Below are positions 1 through 7,860 of a stretch of DNA of 64,000 bases, one piece after another. The position numbers and the translations under genes are program-made. The notes below the pieces were generated by a model. The model had not been told where the DNA came from and did not search any database. It saw only the letters and a program-made list of their open reading frames with translations. This DNA is from Dactylosporangium aurantiacum. GTDB taxonomy: Bacteria > Actinomycetota > Actinomycetes > Mycobacteriales > Micromonosporaceae. Within the stretch, counting starts at the first letter, position 1. Every line of letters starts with the position of its first letter. The stretch covers positions 10,143-74,142 of the forward strand of contig NZ_JNYJ01000071.1 in NCBI RefSeq assembly GCF_000716715.1, given 5' to 3'.

Positions 1-1
1 G

Positions 2-292
2 GATCGGTACGCCTACCCGGTCCCGTCTGAGTATCCCGGCTCAACGTCGGCCACCGCCCCGGGCAATCTGAAGAACGACCACTCCGGCCGGTGCGTCGGC
101 ATCGCCAACGGGGTCGCCGGCATCTGGGACCGCGCCACCGACACCGACCAGTGGTGGCACCAGGGCGAGTGCCACCCGACCTACACGTCGTACCGGGGCC
201 CGTCCGCGGTGTGGCCCGGGAGCGGCAGCTGGCGCCCGCCCAACCGGCGCACGACGACGCCGCGCAGCCGGTCGGTCCCGACCGAGCCGTAG
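2..292 (+). CDS. 3' end of an unidentified protein (partial)
   Basis: An open frame enters from the left edge and stops at TAG 290-292. About 96 residues are visible, with codon third positions almost all G or C, so it looks like the tail of a real gene. Residues around LKNDHSGRCVGIANG and a following WWHQGEC recall one repeat of a ricin-type lectin, but this is a weak visual resemblance only. The last 112 bp overlap the 3' end of the convergent S26 peptidase gene; both frames keep coding-like codon use there. The start and most of the protein lie outside the window, so no function is assigned. Confidence 0.45.
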   Translation, partial: DRYAYPVPSEYPGSTSATAPGNLKNDHSGRCVGIANGVAGIWDRATDTDQWWHQGECHPTYTSYRGPSAVWPGSGSWRPPNRRTTTPRSRSVPTEP

Positions 293-672
293 TGCCGGGA
301 GTCCCGGCTGGCTTCGGTGTTGTCGCCGAGCAGGACGAGCCGCCCGGCCGGCACCCGGCCGGCGGGCGGCCGCTCGTGCGGCGGCAGGAACGGCGGCGCC
401 GGCTCGCCCGGTGCGGCGGCGACCCGCTTGACCACCAGACCGCCGGCGGGGACGCCGCCCGGGCGGCACGGACGTGGCTCGTCGACCACGACGACGTCGC
501 CGGTGCGGACCGCCGCCGCGCCCGTGCGGCGCACCAGCACCCGGTCCCCGGTGCGCAGCGTCGGCAGCATGCTCGCCCCTTTGACGGTGACGACCATCAG
601 CCGCCGGCGGACCACGAGGACGGCGACCGCGAGCAGGCAGACCGCGCCGGCGGCGGCCAGGACCGCGCTCAC
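181..672 (-). CDS. S26 family signal peptidase
   Basis: A 163-residue type I signal peptidase-like protein. It has one N-terminal membrane segment (about 3-22), the catalytic serine in KGASMLPTL (Ser34), the general-base lysine in LVVKRVAA (Lys82) and the family box GDNTEASRDSRHYG (about 116-129). It should cut leader or signal peptides on the outer face of the membrane. The GTG start (670-672) overlaps the TGA of the ABC exporter gene in a GTGA, so translation is probably coupled. As last gene of an operon that begins with a Cys-rich peptide, its likely substrate is that peptide, possibly after Ala-Gln-Ala at residues 22-24; this is inference. A housekeeping LepB role is less likely given the context. 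Confidence 0.85.
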   Translation of the reverse strand: MSAVLAAAGAVCLLAVAVLVVRRRLMVVTVKGASMLPTLRTGDRVLVRRTGAAAVRTGDVVVVDEPRPCRPGGVPAGGLVVKRVAAAPGEPAPPFLPPHERPPAGRVPAGRLVLLGDNTEASRDSRHYGSVGTDRLRGVVVRRLGGRQLPLPGHTADGPRYDV

Positions 673-2486
673 GCGACCTGCTCCGGCAGCGCCGTACGGT
701 AGCCGGACGCCTGCAGGTGGAACAGGCGGGCGTACGCGTCGTCGCGCGCCAGCAGTTCGTCGTGGGTGCCGCGCTCGGCGATCCGCCCGTCGGCGAGCAC
801 GACGATGAGGTCCGCCTCGCGCAGCACCCCCAGGCGGTGCGAGATCAACAGGCTGGCCCGGCCCTGCCGGTGTTCGCGCAACCGGGTGTGCACCTCGTGC
901 TCGGCCTCCGCGTCCAGCGCCGAGCTCGGCTCGTCCAGCACGAGCAGGTCCGGCTGCTCCAGCAGCAGCCCCCGCGCGATCGCCAGCCGCTGCCACTGCC
1001 CTCCCGACAGCACCACGCCGGTGCTCGGGTCCGCCCGGTCGTCCTCGGAGAAGAACAGCCGGGTGAGCAGGGTGTCGTAGCCGTTGGGCAGCCGGTCGAG
1101 CACGTCGTGCACGCCGGCCCGCCGGGCGGCGGCCTCGATCCTGCCGGGGTGCTCCAGCGCGGTCAGGTCGCCGATGGCGATGTTCTCCCGGGCGGTCAGG
1201 TCGTACGGGACGGCGTCCTGGAAGACGGCCCGGATCCGCCGCCGCAGCTGCGCCGGGTCGAGGTCGCGCAGGTCCACCCCGTCCCACAGCACCGCGCCGC
1301 GGGTCGGGTCGTACAGCCGGCACAACAGCTTGACCAGGGTCGTCTTGCCGGCGCCGTTGAGCCCCACCACCGCGGTGCAGCCGTCGGCCGGCAGCACGAG
1401 GTCGACGCCGCGCAGCACCCACGGCTGGTCGGGGGCGTAGCGGAACCACACGTCGCGGAACTCGACCCCGCGCCGCAGCGGCGCGACCGGCAGCGGCGTG
1501 CGGCGGACCGGCAGGTCGGGCCCGGCGTCGACGACCCGCACGTAGTGCTCGAACAGCAGCGCGGCCTGGTGCACCGCGACGATCTCGGTGACCAGCCCGG
1601 CCAGCGCCGCCTGCACCGAACCGACCGCGGCGACGACCAGCGCCACGTCGCCGATGGTCAACGCCCCGGCCGCGGCCGCCCGCACCGTCCACAACAGCAG
1701 CGCACCCGCCACGGCGGCGCCGAGCACGGCCAGCCCGCCCTGCAGGACCAGCTCGCGGCGGTCGATGCGGCGGTGCGCGCCGTCGATGGTGCGGATCTCG
1801 GCGAGCATCCGCCGCCACAGGTACGGACCGGCGCCGAAGAGCCGCAGCTCCTTGGCCGCCTGCGGGCTGGTCAGCAGCGTCGAGTAGAACATCTCGCGCC
1901 GCTCGGCCTGCCCGACCTCGGCGACGACGGCGGCCCGCCGCCGGCTCAGCGCGATCTCCGCGGCAAGCGCCGGCGCCGCGGACAGCAGCACCGCGGCGGT
2001 CACCCCCGGCCCCAGCACCAGCAGGGCCCCGGCGAACCCGACGACGGTCAGCAGCGACCGCAGCACGCCGAGACCACCGTCGACGACCATCCCCGGGCTG
2101 TTCACGCCGCTGGCGCGGGCGATCTGCAGCCGGTCGAGGAAGGCGGGGTCCTCGAAGCGCCGCAGCCCGACGAAGCGGTCCACCGACGCGTAGAGGTGCT
2201 CCACAGCCAGGAGGTTCACCCGCCGGTCGGACTCGGCCCGCACGTACCGCACGGCGGGCGGCACGACCGCCGCGGCGACGCCGGCACCGGCGAGCGCGAC
2301 GGTCAACCCGACCATGTCCAGCCACCGTACCGGCCCCGCCAGCCGGTCGATGACGAGCTTGCCCAGCCAGGCGACGGCCAGCGGCGCGAGCCCGCCGAGC
2401 ACCGACAACGCCAGGTACCCGGCGATGTGCGCGGCGGCGGCGTGCCGCGCCAGGGTCAGCGCCCGCCCGATCACTCGCGGCGACAC
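669..2486 (-). CDS. ABC exporter, fused membrane and ATPase domains
   Basis: A 605-residue half-transporter. The N-terminal ~310 residues hold the membrane segments. The ATPase follows: Walker A GLNGAGKTTL (375-384), signature LSGGQWQR (493-500), Walker B LLVLDEP (514-520) and a switch histidine in LLISHRLG. There is no N-terminal C39 peptidase domain, so leader cleavage would need a separate protease, which the downstream S26 gene could supply. The GTG start lies 3 bp after the redoxin stop. The family exports peptides, lipids or drugs; the operon context (Cys-rich peptide first) argues for peptide export. It presumably acts as a homodimer in the cell membrane. Confidence 0.88.
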   Translation of the reverse strand: MSPRVIGRALTLARHAAAAHIAGYLALSVLGGLAPLAVAWLGKLVIDRLAGPVRWLDMVGLTVALAGAGVAAAVVPPAVRYVRAESDRRVNLLAVEHLYASVDRFVGLRRFEDPAFLDRLQIARASGVNSPGMVVDGGLGVLRSLLTVVGFAGALLVLGPGVTAAVLLSAAPALAAEIALSRRRAAVVAEVGQAERREMFYSTLLTSPQAAKELRLFGAGPYLWRRMLAEIRTIDGAHRRIDRRELVLQGGLAVLGAAVAGALLLWTVRAAAAGALTIGDVALVVAAVGSVQAALAGLVTEIVAVHQAALLFEHYVRVVDAGPDLPVRRTPLPVAPLRRGVEFRDVWFRYAPDQPWVLRGVDLVLPADGCTAVVGLNGAGKTTLVKLLCRLYDPTRGAVLWDGVDLRDLDPAQLRRRIRAVFQDAVPYDLTARENIAIGDLTALEHPGRIEAAARRAGVHDVLDRLPNGYDTLLTRLFFSEDDRADPSTGVVLSGGQWQRLAIARGLLLEQPDLLVLDEPSSALDAEAEHEVHTRLREHRQGRASLLISHRLGVLREADLIVVLADGRIAERGTHDELLARDDAYARLFHLQASGYRTALPEQVA

Positions 2487-2489
2487 CGG

Positions 2490-3065
2490 TCAGCCCGCGG
2501 CCGGCTGGGCCGCCGTGTCGTGCTCGGCGACGGCGCCGAGCAGGAAGTTCGACGCCGCGACGACACCGTCCTCGACCAGAATGAACCCGGGGAAGCCGGT
2601 CACCCCGAACGCCCGCTGGACCTGACCCTGGTCGGGCTCCGTCACCACGCGGGCCACCGCGCGCAACTGCCGCACCACCTCCGCGGTCTCCTCCGCCGTG
2701 CCGACGACCACCGCCAGGACGCCGTCGCGTCCCCCGGGACGGGTCCGGGCGTGCTCGACGAAGGCGGGCAACTGCTCCTTGCACGGCAGGCAGTGCGGGG
2801 AGAAGAAGCCGACCAGCGGCCGGGAGCCGAGCGTGGTGGAGCTGACCGCCACCCCGTCGACGTCGGTGGTGATGAACTGGTCGAGTGGTGTGCCGGCCGG
2901 GTACGCCACGTCGTTGTCGGGCATGACGGGCGCGCCACCGCCGGCGCGCAGCGCCGCCAGCTCCGCGGTCTGCTCGCGCAGCCGGCGGACGATCCCGAAC
3001 GTGAGCAGCAGGTTGACCGCGGCCACCAGGCCGACCAGGACCAGGGCCGCAGAGACGTACGCCAT
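2490..3065 (-). CDS. membrane-anchored TlpA/MauD-like thiol-disulfide oxidoreductase
   Basis: A 191-residue protein with an N-terminal membrane anchor (about 5-26), then a thioredoxin fold facing outside. The active-site CLPC is at residues 92-95 (FFSPHCLPCKEQ) and a probable cis-proline follows in GVTGFPGF. Proteins of this type reduce, oxidise or isomerise disulfides outside the membrane; MauD does this for methylamine dehydrogenase. Here it follows a MauE-like gene by 10 bp and a six-cysteine peptide gene, so making or shuffling the peptide's disulfides is the obvious role (inference). ATG start with GGAGAT a few bases upstream. Confidence 0.85.
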   Translation of the reverse strand: MAYVSAALVLVGLVAAVNLLLTFGIVRRLREQTAELAALRAGGGAPVMPDNDVAYPAGTPLDQFITTDVDGVAVSSTTLGSRPLVGFFSPHCLPCKEQLPAFVEHARTRPGGRDGVLAVVVGTAEETAEVVRQLRAVARVVTEPDQGQVQRAFGVTGFPGFILVEDGVVAASNFLLGAVAEHDTAAQPAAG

Positions 3066-3075
3066 CGGATCTCCT

Positions 3076-3597
3076 TCAGGGGTGGTGAGGCGGCGCGAAC
3101 AGCGCCGTGATCTGGTCCAGCTCGGTCACCAGCAGGCCGGCCACGGCGCCGGCGAGCAGCGCGACGACCGAGCCCGCCAGCGGCAGCCCGCCCGCCGGCA
3201 GCAGCAGCCCGGCCAGCGCCGCCGCGACGAGCACGACGTTGCGCACGAGGTGCCGGCGGGACAGCGGGGCGGTCGAGGCGCCGAAGCACCGGCACGGCAC
3301 CGCGGTGCCACGCGCCAGCACCACCGCGACACCGGCGGTGAGCACGGCGAGCAGCACCGCCGCCAGCGCGAACCCGGCGCTGCGCGAGGGCGGGGCCACC
3401 AGCGCCACCGCCGTGACCGCCTCGGCCGCGGCGACCCCGGACGCGACGGGCCGGGCCGCGGCGCCGGGGACCAGGCGCATCGCGGCGAGCGTCGCGGCGA
3501 AGGCACGCAGGGCCTGCCCGCTGCGCAGCTTGCTCGCCGAGGAGGCGAGCAAGACCACGGCGAGCAGGCCCTGACATGCCGGGACCAGGTAGGCCAC
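3076..3597 (-). CDS. MauE-like redox-associated membrane protein
   Basis: A 173-residue polytopic membrane protein (about four to five hydrophobic segments) with the paired cysteines PCRCFG (Cys102, Cys104) typical of MauE/DoxX-like redox partners. MauE works with MauD in disulfide formation in the methylamine dehydrogenase light subunit; here no mau structural gene is present. The GTG start directly abuts the TGA of the Cys-rich peptide gene (3598-3600), and the TlpA-like redoxin follows. This suggests an electron-transfer pair dedicated to the peptide. The family call rests on topology, the CxCFG motif and the neighbour. Confidence 0.78.
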   Translation of the reverse strand: MAYLVPACQGLLAVVLLASSASKLRSGQALRAFAATLAAMRLVPGAAARPVASGVAAAEAVTAVALVAPPSRSAGFALAAVLLAVLTAGVAVVLARGTAVPCRCFGASTAPLSRRHLVRNVVLVAAALAGLLLPAGGLPLAGSVVALLAGAVAGLLVTELDQITALFAPPHHP

Positions 3598-3795
3598 TCA
3601 GCAGCCGGCCCCGACGTTCTTGCAGGGGCCGTAGTAGACCGAGCCGTCGTCGTAGAGGCACACGGTCCGCTTGTAGAGGTAGATCCCCTTGCAGTAGCAG
3701 GTGTTCTCCCGGCAGACCGTGGTCGCCTGGGCGGTGGCCTTCGGCGCGACCAGGCCGACCAAGCGGTCCGCGAGGGCGTTCATCGTACGGGTCAT
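3598..3795 (-). CDS. Cys-rich precursor peptide of a putative secreted disulfide-rich peptide
   Basis: A 65-residue peptide with six cysteines at 28, 33, 35, 46, 58 and 65 (spacing C-x4-C-x-C-x10-C-x11-C-x6-C), all in the C-terminal 38 residues. Residues 1-24 form a cysteine-free, mildly amphipathic leader ending KATAQA, and Ala-Gln-Ala (22-24) would suit signal-peptidase cleavage. It lacks a strong hydrophobic core, so it looks more like a RiPP leader than a Sec signal. ATG start with a perfect AGGAGG (complement of 3801-3806) 5 bases upstream. First gene of an operon with MauE-like, TlpA-like, ABC exporter and S26 peptidase genes, divergent from a regulator. I recognise no named family; antimicrobial or signalling roles are guesses. 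Confidence 0.8.
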   Translation of the reverse strand: MTRTMNALADRLVGLVAPKATAQATTVCRENTCYCKGIYLYKRTVCLYDDGSVYYGPCKNVGAGC

Positions 3796-3941
3796 CGGTT
3801 CCTCCTGTAGCGATCGGCCGCGGTAGCGGCGCGTGCACCCATCAAAACGTGTACATAGATGAGCGACCAGGATCTTGAACCAGACGTTCTACCGGACGTT
3901 TGCGTATCATGGTCCGGTACGTCACGGGGAGGTCGACAGCG

Positions 3942-6482
3942 TTGTCGGACGAGTTCGCGATGCTGCTGCGGCGGCATCGGCTCCACTGTCAGCTCACCCA
4001 GGAGGAGCTCGCCGAGCGGGCCGGGATCAGCGCCCGCTCCGTCGGTGAGATGGAGCGCGGCCGCGGGCGAAGCCCACGACCACGCACCGTCGACCAGCTG
4101 GCGGCGGCGCTGGAGCTCACCGCGACGGCACGCGACGAGTTCACCGCGGCGGGCCGCGCGCTGTTCTGGGTGAACCGGCCGGGCAGGTCCCGCACGAGCA
4201 ACCCGCTGCGGCTGACGATGCCCACCGCCGCCGTGCCGCGACAGCTCCCGGCCGACCTGCCCGACTTCGTCGCCCGCCATGACGAGACCGCGCTGATCTG
4301 CCGGGTCCTCGACCCGGACTCCCGCAACGCGCGGCTCGTCGCGGTCTCCGGACCGGCGGGCGTGGGCAAGACCGCGCTCGCGGTGCACGCCGGTCACCGG
4401 CTGGCCGCACGGTTCCCCGACGGGCAGGTCTACGCGGCGCTGCGCGGCCCGACCGGCCGGCCGGTCGACCCCGCGGAGGTCCTGGCCCAGCTGCTGCGGG
4501 CGCTCGGCGCGGACAGCTCCGCCCTGCCGGCCGGCGCCGGCGCCCGCGCCGGACTGCTGCGCAGCTGGCTGGCGGACCGCAGGGTGCTGATCGTCCTCGA
4601 CGACGCCGACGGTCACCGGCAGGTCGAGCCGTTCATGCCGACCGACTCCACCGCCGTGCTGGTGACCAGCCGCCTGCCGCTGACCGGCCTGTCCGGCGTC
4701 ACCGCCGTGGACCTGCGGCCACTGCCGACCGCCGCCGGCGTGGACCTGCTCTGCCGGGTCGCCGGCACGCAACGGGTGCGGTCGGAGCCGGCGGCCGCCT
4801 GCGAACTCGTCACGATCTGCGGCGGGCTGCCGCTCGCGGTACGCATCGCGGCGGCACGGCTGGCCGCCCGGCCGCACTGGACGGTCACGACCCTCAGCGA
4901 ACGGCTCGCCGACGAGCGGCACCGGCTCGACGAGCTGCGCCACGGCGACCTCGCCGTCCGGCCCGGCCTGCAACTGGCCTACGAAGGGCTGTCACCGGCG
5001 GCGGCCACGGCGTTCGCGCTGCTCGGCGCGCTGGACGTGCCGACGTTTCCGGGATGGGCCGTCGCCGCGCTGCTGGGCACCGCACCGGACGCCGGCGCCG
5101 CCGCGCTCGACGAGCTGCTCGACGCCCGCCTGCTCGACGACCTCGGCCCCGACCAGGCCGGGCAGCGACGCTACGGGTTCCACCAGATCACCCGGCTGTA
5201 CGCGCGGGAACGCCGGGCCCTGGAGGTCGACCCTCAGCAGTGGTCGGCGGCGCTGGAGCGGGCGGCCCTGGGCTGGCTCGCCCTCGCCAGGCACGCTCAG
5301 GACCGGTTGCGCTGCGAGCGGTTCCACCTCGACGACCGCAGCCACCCGGCGGTGGTCCCCGACCCGGCCGCCAGGGCCGCCGCCGGCCGGGCGGTCGAGT
5401 GGTTCGAGGCCGAACGTGCGGCACTGGCGGCGATCGTGTCCGGATGTGCCGAGGCGGGACTGGCCGCCGCCGCGCACGGCATCGCCGGGACCAGCGCCGA
5501 CTTCTACGAGCTGCGCGGCTACTACGACGACTGGCACCGTGCCGTGCGGGCGGCGCTGGACTGCTGCCGCCGGACCGGTGACCGCCGCCGCGAATCCGCG
5601 ATGCTGCGTGGGCTCGGCGCCTGCCTGGTCGAGCTCAACGACCCGGACGAGGCGCTGTCGACGCTGCGGGACGCGCGGACCCTGGCCGAGGCGCTCGGCG
5701 ACCGTGCCGGGGCGGCGATGGTCGGCAAGGACATCGGCTTCGTGCTCAGCCTGACCGGCCGGCTCGCCGAGGCCGAGACCGAGCTGCGTGCCGCCGTCGA
5801 GGACCTCGACCAGGTGGGCCGGCGCCAGACCAAGGCCATGGCGCTCACCAGCCTCGGGTTCGTGCTGCGGCAGCAGGGCGCCACCGGCGAGGCCGTCCGG
5901 ACCATCCAGGCCGCACGGGACATCGCCAGGTCGTGCCGGGACCCGTTCACCGAGGCGTACTGCGCCCGCGGCCTCGCCGGCGCGCTGCTCGCCGACGGGC
6001 GCACCCGGCAGGCACAACGGGCGGCCGGCGAGGCGGCCGAGCTGTTCGCGCGGATCGGCGATCCGATCGGTGCCGCGCAGAGCCTGCGGGTGCTGGGTGA
6101 GTCACTCGCCCAGGAGCCGGACCGGGCGGCGGAGGCGGAGGAGGCGCTGGACGCGGCCGCGACGATGTTCCGTGACCGGAGGAACTCGTGGGGGCTCGCG
6201 CTGACCGAGCTGACACTGGGGGAGATCGGCGTGCGCCGCGGCGCCGACGACGCCGTCGAGCGGCTCGAGCGGACCTTGCGGTACTGGACCGAGGAGCAGG
6301 TGCCCGCCCTGCAGGCGCGCACCCTCGTGGCGCTCGCCGGCGCGGCGGAGCGGGCGGCGGACCCCTCCGCGCGGCAGCTGCTGATGGACGCGTACCGGCT
6401 GTACGAGAAGCTCGGCATGCCGGCCGCCGCGGAACTCGCCGACCGGCTCGCTCGCCCCGGAGAGGACGCGACAGCGGGGTGA
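3942..6482 (+). CDS. XRE-HTH / NB-ARC / TPR transcriptional regulator
   Basis: About 846 residues from TTG 3942, chosen because GGGGAGG (3927-3933) lies ~8 bases upstream and because the protein then starts like the paralogue at 13034-15598; ATG 3909 is the alternative. Order: XRE helix-turn-helix (about 10-65, QLTQEELAERAG), NTPase with Walker A GPAGVGKTAL and Walker B RRVLIVLDDA, then a long alpha-helical TPR-like C-terminus. Such signal-transduction ATPases resemble AfsR but lack the SARP winged helix and BTAD. It is divergent from the Cys-rich peptide operon and so is its likely regulator (inference). It is convergent with the glycosidase gene downstream, with a hairpin in between. Confidence 0.87.
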   Translation: MSDEFAMLLRRHRLHCQLTQEELAERAGISARSVGEMERGRGRSPRPRTVDQLAAALELTATARDEFTAAGRALFWVNRPGRSRTSNPLRLTMPTAAVPRQLPADLPDFVARHDETALICRVLDPDSRNARLVAVSGPAGVGKTALAVHAGHRLAARFPDGQVYAALRGPTGRPVDPAEVLAQLLRALGADSSALPAGAGARAGLLRSWLADRRVLIVLDDADGHRQVEPFMPTDSTAVLVTSRLPLTGLSGVTAVDLRPLPTAAGVDLLCRVAGTQRVRSEPAAACELVTICGGLPLAVRIAAARLAARPHWTVTTLSERLADERHRLDELRHGDLAVRPGLQLAYEGLSPAAATAFALLGALDVPTFPGWAVAALLGTAPDAGAAALDELLDARLLDDLGPDQAGQRRYGFHQITRLYARERRALEVDPQQWSAALERAALGWLALARHAQDRLRCERFHLDDRSHPAVVPDPAARAAAGRAVEWFEAERAALAAIVSGCAEAGLAAAAHGIAGTSADFYELRGYYDDWHRAVRAALDCCRRTGDRRRESAMLRGLGACLVELNDPDEALSTLRDARTLAEALGDRAGAAMVGKDIGFVLSLTGRLAEAETELRAAVEDLDQVGRRQTKAMALTSLGFVLRQQGATGEAVRTIQAARDIARSCRDPFTEAYCARGLAGALLADGRTRQAQRAAGEAAELFARIGDPIGAAQSLRVLGESLAQEPDRAAEAEEALDAAATMFRDRRNSWGLALTELTLGEIGVRRGADDAVERLERTLRYWTEEQVPALQARTLVALAGAAERAADPSARQLLMDAYRLYEKLGMPAAAELADRLARPGEDATAG

Positions 6483-6535
6483 GGCCGCCGGCCGGGTCCG
6501 CTGACGCCCGTCAGCGGACCCGGCGCGGCGGCCTC
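6481..6535. terminator. strong bidirectional hairpin between convergent genes
   Basis: Arms GCCGGGTCCGCTGAC and GTCAGCGGACCCGGC pair perfectly (15 bp) around a 5-base loop. An outer GAGGCCGCC / GGCGGCCTC pair extends the stem. It sits exactly between the regulator stop (6482) and the minus-strand glycosidase stop (6546), so it can end transcription from both sides. There is no T-run, as is usual in actinomycetes. Confidence 0.8.
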
Positions 6536-6545
6536 ACCCCGGGTG

Positions 6546-7775
6546 TCAGCCGGCGATCGCGGTGCGCCAGGCGGCCTGGCTCGCCGTGTCCCGCAGCCGG
6601 TGATCGCCCAGCGTGCCGATGGAGTCGAAGTACAGCATGCCGACGATGTCGTTCGCCCGGGCCCATGCCGCCGCGTCGGCGAGGAACGCCGGGCGGTTGG
6701 ACGCCTTGTTGTAGCCGAGCTCGCCGATACCGTACGGCTTGCCGACGCCGCGGCTGGCCGCCAGCGACGGCCGCTGCGCCTGGTGCGCGGCCATGAGCTG
6801 GTCGTTGGTGGCGTTGGTGTCCGTCTCGTTGAACCCGTACACGTCCCACCACAGCTCCGACACGCGCGGGTTGTACCAGCCGGTCCAGTCGCGTCCCGAG
6901 CCGGCGGCCAGGCTCCAGTCCGACAGGATGAGCGTCGGGATGAGGTTCGCGTGGTTCGGGTGTGCCTGGACCAGGTCGATGAACGCGTCCCACGCCGCGC
7001 GGTAGGCGGTCTGGGCGCCGGCGGTGGTGAAGTTGTCCTCGGGTTCGTGGTAGTAGCTGACCCGGGTCGGCTTGGTGAAGCACGACAGCCACGCGTTCAG
7101 GGTCGCGTCGTACGTCCCGGCGGACACGTCGGCGGGCGCGGCCTTCCACGAGATGAGCACCGGACGGGTCTGCGCGTTGCGGTCGTTCGCGCAACTGGTG
7201 CTCGGCAGGCCGCTGTAGAACAGCCGCAGCATGCCCGGCGCGTACGCCGCGTCCTGCCGCGCCAGCGCCTCGTCGAAGGTCTCGGCCCTGGTGCACACGT
7301 TCTGCGCGTCGCAGGTGCAGCCGCCGGTCCCCGGCGTGCAGGCCACCCGGCTCGAACCGTCGACGTTGGCGCCCAGGACGGTGTCGGCGCCCGTGGTCAC
7401 CTCGAGGGAGTTCGTCGTCTTGCCGGCCAACGTGGTCGATGTCGGCGAGCTGAACCACACGCACCGGTACCCGTACGTGGTGTTGGGCGCGCCGTCGCGG
7501 GTGAACGTCAGCCGCTGCGTGGCGGTGCCCGAGATCGCCGTACGGGTGGTGTCCACGGCCGTCGGGGTGATCACGGGGACGTTCCAGGACCGCCCGGCGA
7601 CGTAGACCGTGGCGCCGCCGGGGTTGATGTCGCAGGTGAACGTGAACTCGGAGCCGTGCACCGTGGCGGGGCTCACCGTGCCGGCCGACGCCGCGTGCGC
7701 GACCCCGGCGTCGAGGCCGACGAGCCCGAGGGCCAGCACGAGCAGCAGCACGGTGCGTCTGGCAAGTGATCGCAT
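6546..7775 (-). CDS. secreted TIM-barrel glycosidase-like protein
   Basis: A 409-residue protein: signal peptide (about 1-29, ending GVAHA), an N-terminal beta-sandwich-like part (about 30-130) with paired cysteines, then a catalytic-looking domain. Candidate acid/base Glu lies in SYYHEPED and a candidate nucleophile in YGIGELGYN, the layout of clan GH-A (GH26-like) enzymes; the substrate is unknown. A related protein is encoded at 10433-11614. ATG 7773-7775 has GGAGA upstream. The same reading frame runs without a stop from the upstream gene, but a strong hairpin (7805-7845) and its own RBS and signal peptide make this a separate gene. Confidence 0.75.
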   Translation of the reverse strand: MRSLARRTVLLLVLALGLVGLDAGVAHAASAGTVSPATVHGSEFTFTCDINPGGATVYVAGRSWNVPVITPTAVDTTRTAISGTATQRLTFTRDGAPNTTYGYRCVWFSSPTSTTLAGKTTNSLEVTTGADTVLGANVDGSSRVACTPGTGGCTCDAQNVCTRAETFDEALARQDAAYAPGMLRLFYSGLPSTSCANDRNAQTRPVLISWKAAPADVSAGTYDATLNAWLSCFTKPTRVSYYHEPEDNFTTAGAQTAYRAAWDAFIDLVQAHPNHANLIPTLILSDWSLAAGSGRDWTGWYNPRVSELWWDVYGFNETDTNATNDQLMAAHQAQRPSLAASRGVGKPYGIGELGYNKASNRPAFLADAAAWARANDIVGMLYFDSIGTLGDHRLRDTASQAAWRTAIAG

Positions 7776-7804
7776 GTTGTCTCCATCCAGCTGAGGCGAA
7801 AGGG

Positions 7805-7845
7805 GGCGGGCTGCCCGGCGGGGGGAAAACGCCGGGCAGCCCGCC
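7805..7845 (-). terminator. hairpin terminator after the FG-GAP protein gene
   Basis: A perfect 16-bp stem, GGCGGGCTGCCCGGCG with CGCCGGGCAGCCCGCC, and a 9-base loop. It lies between the expected stop of the FG-GAP protein (7861-7863) and the glycosidase start. It supports the view that the read-through frame across this point is an artefact of an upstream frame change. Confidence 0.8.
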
Positions 7846-7860
7846 GTCTGGGGGACCGCG

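Noticed and set aside
3076..3597. Part of a methylamine dehydrogenase (mau) operon
   Set aside because: MauE- and MauD-like proteins occur, but no large subunit or typical light chain is present, and the operon has an exporter and peptidase.
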